In this document: piece after piece, positions 61,354-64,000 of the stretch
Layout of the letters: each line of letters begins with the position of its first letter
Numbering within the stretch: the first letter of the stretch is position 1
Assembly (NCBI RefSeq): GCF_036226605.1
Contig: NZ_CP109000.1
Span: 7,808,501 to 7,872,500, forward strand
Source: Streptomyces sp. NBC_00704
GTDB lineage: Bacteria > Actinomycetota > Actinomycetes > Streptomycetales > Streptomycetaceae
Length of the DNA stretch: 64,000 bases
Direction: 5' to 3'
Made by a program: the position numbers and the translations under genes
Notes under the pieces: model-generated
Databases searched by the model: none
Told to the model about the DNA's origin: nothing
The model's input: the letters and a program-made list of their open reading frames with translations, nothing else

Positions 61354-61669
61354 GGCCGACACCCGCCTTCCGGACGAGGCATTCGACTGCGACGACTCCT
61401 CTTCCAGCCCGCGCCCACGTCGGCGCCGGCGTCGGCGCCGGCCCTCCCGTCCGCGGACGGGAGGGCCGGGGGAGGCCGGAGACCGGGACGCGGCTGCGCG
61501 GGCCCGGCCTCCGACGCGCCGGTCCGATGCCTGCCGTGCGCGACCCGCGAGGGGCGGATTCAGAAGAAGCTGAGAACTTCCTGTGCCAGGCTGACGCGCC
61601 GTACCGGCCGCCGCGGGGAGACCGTGCGCGCGCCGACTCCGCACGGCCACCTTCTGGAGGAAGCACCCC
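61354..61669. other. intergenic region with a very long palindrome
   Basis: No gene. It contains repeated CGGCGCCGG motifs, the palindrome at 61438-61469, and the ribosome site of the DUF2231 gene (CTGGAGGAAG). Confidence 0.5.
61438..61469. repeat. 32-base perfect palindrome
   Basis: Arms of 16 bases (CCGGCCCTCCCGTCCG and its exact complement) meet without a spacer. It lies upstream of both flanking genes, so it is an odd place for a terminator, unless it once ended the lost part of a neighbouring gene. Confidence 0.8.
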
Positions 61670-62215
61670 ATGAGTCTCACCGTGGTCAACGGTCTGCCCG
61701 CACACGTCCTGATCGTGCACTTCGTCATCGTGCTCGTGCCCCTGAGCGCACTGGCCGTGGTGGTCGGCGCGATATGGCCGGGCGCGGCGCGACGCATGGG
61801 CCTGTTGCTGCCCGTGCTCGCGTTGGCGACGCTGGTCAGCGTGCCCCTGGCCACGGGGGCCGGCGAGTGGCTGGAGGAGCACGTGGACAGCAACGCCCTG
61901 GTACGCAGGCATGCCGAACTCGGCGACGGTCTGCTTCCCTGGGCGGTGGCCCTGTTGCTGCTGGCGACGCTGGTCTGGTGGACGGCCCGAAGGTCGGCGC
62001 AGGCGGAGGCCGAGGCCGGGGAGCGCGGTCGGCCGGTCGCGACGCGTTCCGCGACGGCCGTCCGGGTCGTGACGGCGGTGCTCTGTCTCGGGGTGGCCGC
62101 GGGAGCGATGGTCGACGTGTACCGGATCGGTGACTCCGGCGCCAAGGCCGCCTGGAAGGACGGCTTCTCCAAGAGCGCCAAGGGTGCCCAGAGCGTCCGG
62201 GGCGACGACGACTGA
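61670..62215 (+). CDS. DUF2231 membrane protein
   Basis: A 181-residue protein with four membrane segments (LIVHFVIVLVPLSALAVVVG, LLLPVLALATLVSVPLATGA, LLPWAVALLLLATLVWWTAR, VVTAVLCLGVAAGAMVDVYR). The opening GLPAHVLIVHFVIVLVPLS and the His pattern (HVL..H, RHAELGDGL) are characteristic of DUF2231, a family suspected of heme or redox roles because of conserved His. GGAGGAAG precedes the ATG. The charged tail ends GDDD. Confidence 0.88.
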   Translation: MSLTVVNGLPAHVLIVHFVIVLVPLSALAVVVGAIWPGAARRMGLLLPVLALATLVSVPLATGAGEWLEEHVDSNALVRRHAELGDGLLPWAVALLLLATLVWWTARRSAQAEAEAGERGRPVATRSATAVRVVTAVLCLGVAAGAMVDVYRIGDSGAKAAWKDGFSKSAKGAQSVRGDDD

Positions 62216-62441
62216 CGGAGCGTGACCCGCCATTGACGCCGGCCCCGATGGACCGACCGGCTCTGCGCGAGGGCAGTGCGGGCCTGCTCCGTCGGGCCGG
62301 CGTCCCGTCACGCGCCGCCGCGCTCTTTCCGCAGCGCGCGACGGGCCGACTCGTCCGGCCGCCGCCTCAGGAACGCCGCGGCGCACTGCCGCGGCGCACT
62401 GCCGTGGCGTGCTCCGCGCGAAGCGCGAGCCGCCGGCGTCA

Positions 62442-63047
62442 TCACGGCGGTGAGAAGGGAGGCCCGGACGGCTGCGAGCCGGGCTGCCCGGAGGGGTGCT
62501 CGGACACCTGCGCGGAAGGGACGAGCCTCAGCCCGGTGACGAGATCGGGCCGTATACGCACCGCGTGGTCCGTCGTCTCCGTCCCCCACGGGCGCAGCAT
62601 TTTCTGATATCTCGCCACCTGACGGGGATCGGTGATCAGCCGTGCGTAGCCGGTGACGATGACGCTCCACCCGAGAAGGGTGTCGGGATCGATGTCGTCC
62701 GCCTCGTAGGCCACGACGACGCCCTGAGCGTCGTCGTGGCGTGTGTAGCTGCTCAGGGCCGCGCTCTCATGGGTGCGGATGACGATGTCACCGTCGTCCA
62801 GCACGTGGTTGGCCGGACGGACGGTCGGCAGCGCGTGCCGGGTGAAGACGATCCTGCCCAAGGACACGCTGCCGAGCAGGCTCAGCGCCTCGGCGGCGTC
62901 CAGTTCGATGCTGTGGCGCGGCCAGGCGGCGGGCAGGGCGCCCTCGACGGTCATGACGAGGTCGCGCGCCGGTGCGGTGCGCGCGGGACGTTGGCCGGCG
63001 GCCGCAGGCGGTGCGGCGAACCGGCGGCCGGTGGGCCGGGATGACAT
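62442..63047 (-). CDS. PNPOx-like flavin/F420-binding protein
   Basis: A 201-residue protein with a split beta-barrel (about 48-185): SIELDAAEALSLLGSVSLGR, IVFTRHALPTVRPANHVLDD, DIVIRTHESAAL, AYEADDIDPDTLLGWSVIVT and GYARLITDP. This matches the pyridoxamine-5'-phosphate-oxidase-like family abundant in DosR-type regulons. Cofactor (FMN or F420) and substrate are unknown. The ATG at 63047 follows AGAGGACC. Its domain parallels the C-terminal part of the XRE fusion at 54942. A box lies 127 bases upstream. Confidence 0.88.
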   Translation of the reverse strand: MSSRPTGRRFAAPPAAAGQRPARTAPARDLVMTVEGALPAAWPRHSIELDAAEALSLLGSVSLGRIVFTRHALPTVRPANHVLDDGDIVIRTHESAALSSYTRHDDAQGVVVAYEADDIDPDTLLGWSVIVTGYARLITDPRQVARYQKMLRPWGTETTDHAVRIRPDLVTGLRLVPSAQVSEHPSGQPGSQPSGPPFSPP

Positions 63048-63173
63048 GGGCGGTCCTCTGCCTTCCTGGGCTGGGCGGTGACCGGTGACCTCGGTGCTGG
63101 AAGCGCCGGACGTTCGACGGACCGCGTACGGAGGGAACACTTCGATGGAACGTCGGCCGAGCGCCCGGCAGTA

Positions 63174-63187
63174 GGGCCGATCGGCCC
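63174..63187. promoter_or_regulatory. candidate DevR/OsdR box ahead of the PNPOx-like gene
   Basis: GGGCCGATCGGCCC is identical to the centre of the palindrome at 60021-60050. It lies 127 bases before the start at 63047. Confidence 0.6.
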
Positions 63188-63255
63188 AGATCGTCCTCCC
63201 GGTCGGCCTGTCTCTTCGTGCGTGTGCCCGCCCTGCGCCCGCCGGTCGCGGTGTC

Positions 63256-63399
63256 GTCACCACGTGGTGTCCAACGCGTCCTGCACCACCACCTGCGTGG
63301 CTCCGTGGTGAAGGTGATCGACGACTCCTTCGGCCTGGCCAAGGGCCTGATGACGACCACCCGCGGTTGGACCGACGACCGCCTTCTTGCGGATCCGGC
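63256..63399 (+). pseudogene. internal fragment of glyceraldehyde-3-phosphate dehydrogenase, frameshifted
   Basis: HHVVSNASCTTTCVAP with the catalytic-cysteine signature SNASCTT, then a frame change and VKVIDDSFGLAKGLMTTTRG and WTDDRLLAD, as in the middle of GAPDH. No beginning or end is present here. It does not overlap the C-terminal piece at 52484, so both could derive from one lost gene. Confidence 0.78.
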
Positions 63400-63617
63400 G
63401 GCCGCAGGGCGCGAGCCCGCGCGGGCAGAACTGTTCCGACCGGCGCCTCCGCAGCCCCGGACGCGTGGCCCACTCGTTCCAGGGCCTGCGGCAGCACGTT
63501 GCGTGCTCGGCTGGTTGCGCTTCGGGCGGGGCCTCCGCCGCCGTTGCCGCCGTCGCCCTGCGGCGGAGGCCGGACGCAAGTCGCCGGCACCCGGTGCCGC
63601 CCGTGGCGCCCGCGTTG

Positions 63618-64000
63618 TCAGCCGCTCGCCGAATCCAGGGCGGACTGGAGTGACTGGCGGTACCCGTCGCTCGTGTACGTGGCGCCGGAAACCGTGTCGA
63701 TGTCGGCGCTCTGCGCCTGGAGGGCCTCGGCCCTCAGCCGGGGGACGGCGTAGCTGTTGATCTCCTGGTCCCGTGGGTTGTCCGTGGGGTAGGCGACAGC
63801 GGTCACGTCGGTGAGCTTGCCGTTCCCCAGGGTGATACGGACCTGGACAGGGCCCCAACGGGTCTGGACCGAGTCGCCGGTGATAGTGGTTCTCGTGCCC
63901 GTGTCCGTGCCCGCGCTGGAACCGCCGGAGGGGGCGGTCGCAGGGGCCTGCACGGCGACCTGCGGCGTCGTGTGCGGCTTCAGCGACAGCAGCAGCACCA
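63618..64000 (-). CDS. FMN-binding domain protein, 5' end outside the window
   Basis: The visible 127 C-terminal residues hold an FMN-binding domain: GPVQVRITLGNGKLTDVTAV, QEINSYAVPRLRAEALQAQS and the flavinylation motif DTVSGATYTSDGY, in which the Thr receives FMN covalently. Such domains act in extracytoplasmic electron transfer. A Gly/Ser/Thr linker precedes it, and the N-terminal signal or membrane part must lie beyond 64000. Confidence 0.88.
   Translation of the reverse strand, partial: VLLLSLKPHTTPQVAVQAPATAPSGGSSAGTDTGTRTTITGDSVQTRWGPVQVRITLGNGKLTDVTAVAYPTDNPRDQEINSYAVPRLRAEALQAQSADIDTVSGATYTSDGYRQSLQSALDSASG

Noticed and set aside
59693..62386. Very long open frame on the minus strand (about 900 codons)
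   Set aside because: It runs antisense through an excellent Usp gene and reads as Arg/Pro/Gly-rich noise. Only its unrelated neighbours have homology.
63000..63590. N-terminal extension of the PNPOx-like gene by about 180 codons
   Set aside because: The extension runs through the box at 63174 and antisense to the GAPDH remnant. The ATG at 63047 has a ribosome site.

Overview
The window is about 70% GC or more, with GTG/TTG starts, purine-rich Shine-Dalgarno sites and families typical of Streptomyces: a SARP regulator, CBM2 cellulases, a CebR box, an Rv1733c-type membrane protein, DksA/TraR zinc-finger proteins and a fused UreAB. I read it as a Streptomyces chromosome, probably an accessory or arm region, because about 20 decayed or truncated genes lie between intact ones. 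The organism is inferred, not shown.

Left part (1-24 kb). A 5'-incomplete AraC regulator and two small secreted proteins precede a 1191-residue SARP/ATPase regulator. A cellulose-attack cluster follows on the minus strand: an expansin-like protein with CBM2, a CBM2 protein with a Cip1-like beta-sandwich, and a GH5 cellulase with CBM2. It is headed by a perfect CebR operator at 11240-11253. At 11.8 kb a deletion appears to have fused the 3' halves of a divergent PucR regulator and an aldehyde dehydrogenase, next to an intact 2-hydroxyacid dehydrogenase. Then come a DksA-like protein, a serine hydrolase, IS3 debris, an FMN azoreductase and a NADAR-domain protein. At 20.3-24.5 kb two DksA/TraR zinc-finger proteins, a short MreB-like actin and an Rv1733c-type membrane protein stand divergent from a NarL-type histidine kinase/response regulator pair.

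Middle part (24-44 kb). A SecDF fusion is followed by a urease operon, ureAB (fused)-ureC (long form)-ureF-ureG-ureD, bordered by decayed regulator, NACHT-like and integrase sequences. Next are a small secreted protein, a DciA fragment, a divergent epoxide hydrolase/XRE-cupin pair sharing a likely operator, and a DesK-type two-component system next to an MMPL exporter.

Right part (43-64 kb). This resembles the dormancy/oxygen-stress (DevR/OsdR) gene set of actinobacteria: DUF4389, a GH65 phosphorylase/hydrolase, a DevR-like response regulator, CBS-BON, cyclic-nucleotide-binding, DoxX, two tandem-domain universal stress proteins, a flavodoxin, a zinc dehydrogenase with an XRE-PNPOx partner, a flavohemoglobin, a DevS-like double-GAF histidine kinase, DUF2231, a PNPOx-like protein and an FMN-binding protein. 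Nine intergenic copies of a GG(G/A)(C/A)C-N4-GGCC(C/A)-type palindrome, close to the mycobacterial DevR consensus, lie mostly 55-135 bases ahead of these genes. One is ahead of the DevR-like regulator itself. I propose a locally clustered OsdR-type regulon. The same zone is littered with broken copies of its own gene types (universal stress, CBS, alcohol dehydrogenase, phosphoketolase and GAPDH fragments), so it appears to be shrinking or recombining.

No tRNA, rRNA, CRISPR array or intact insertion sequence was seen.
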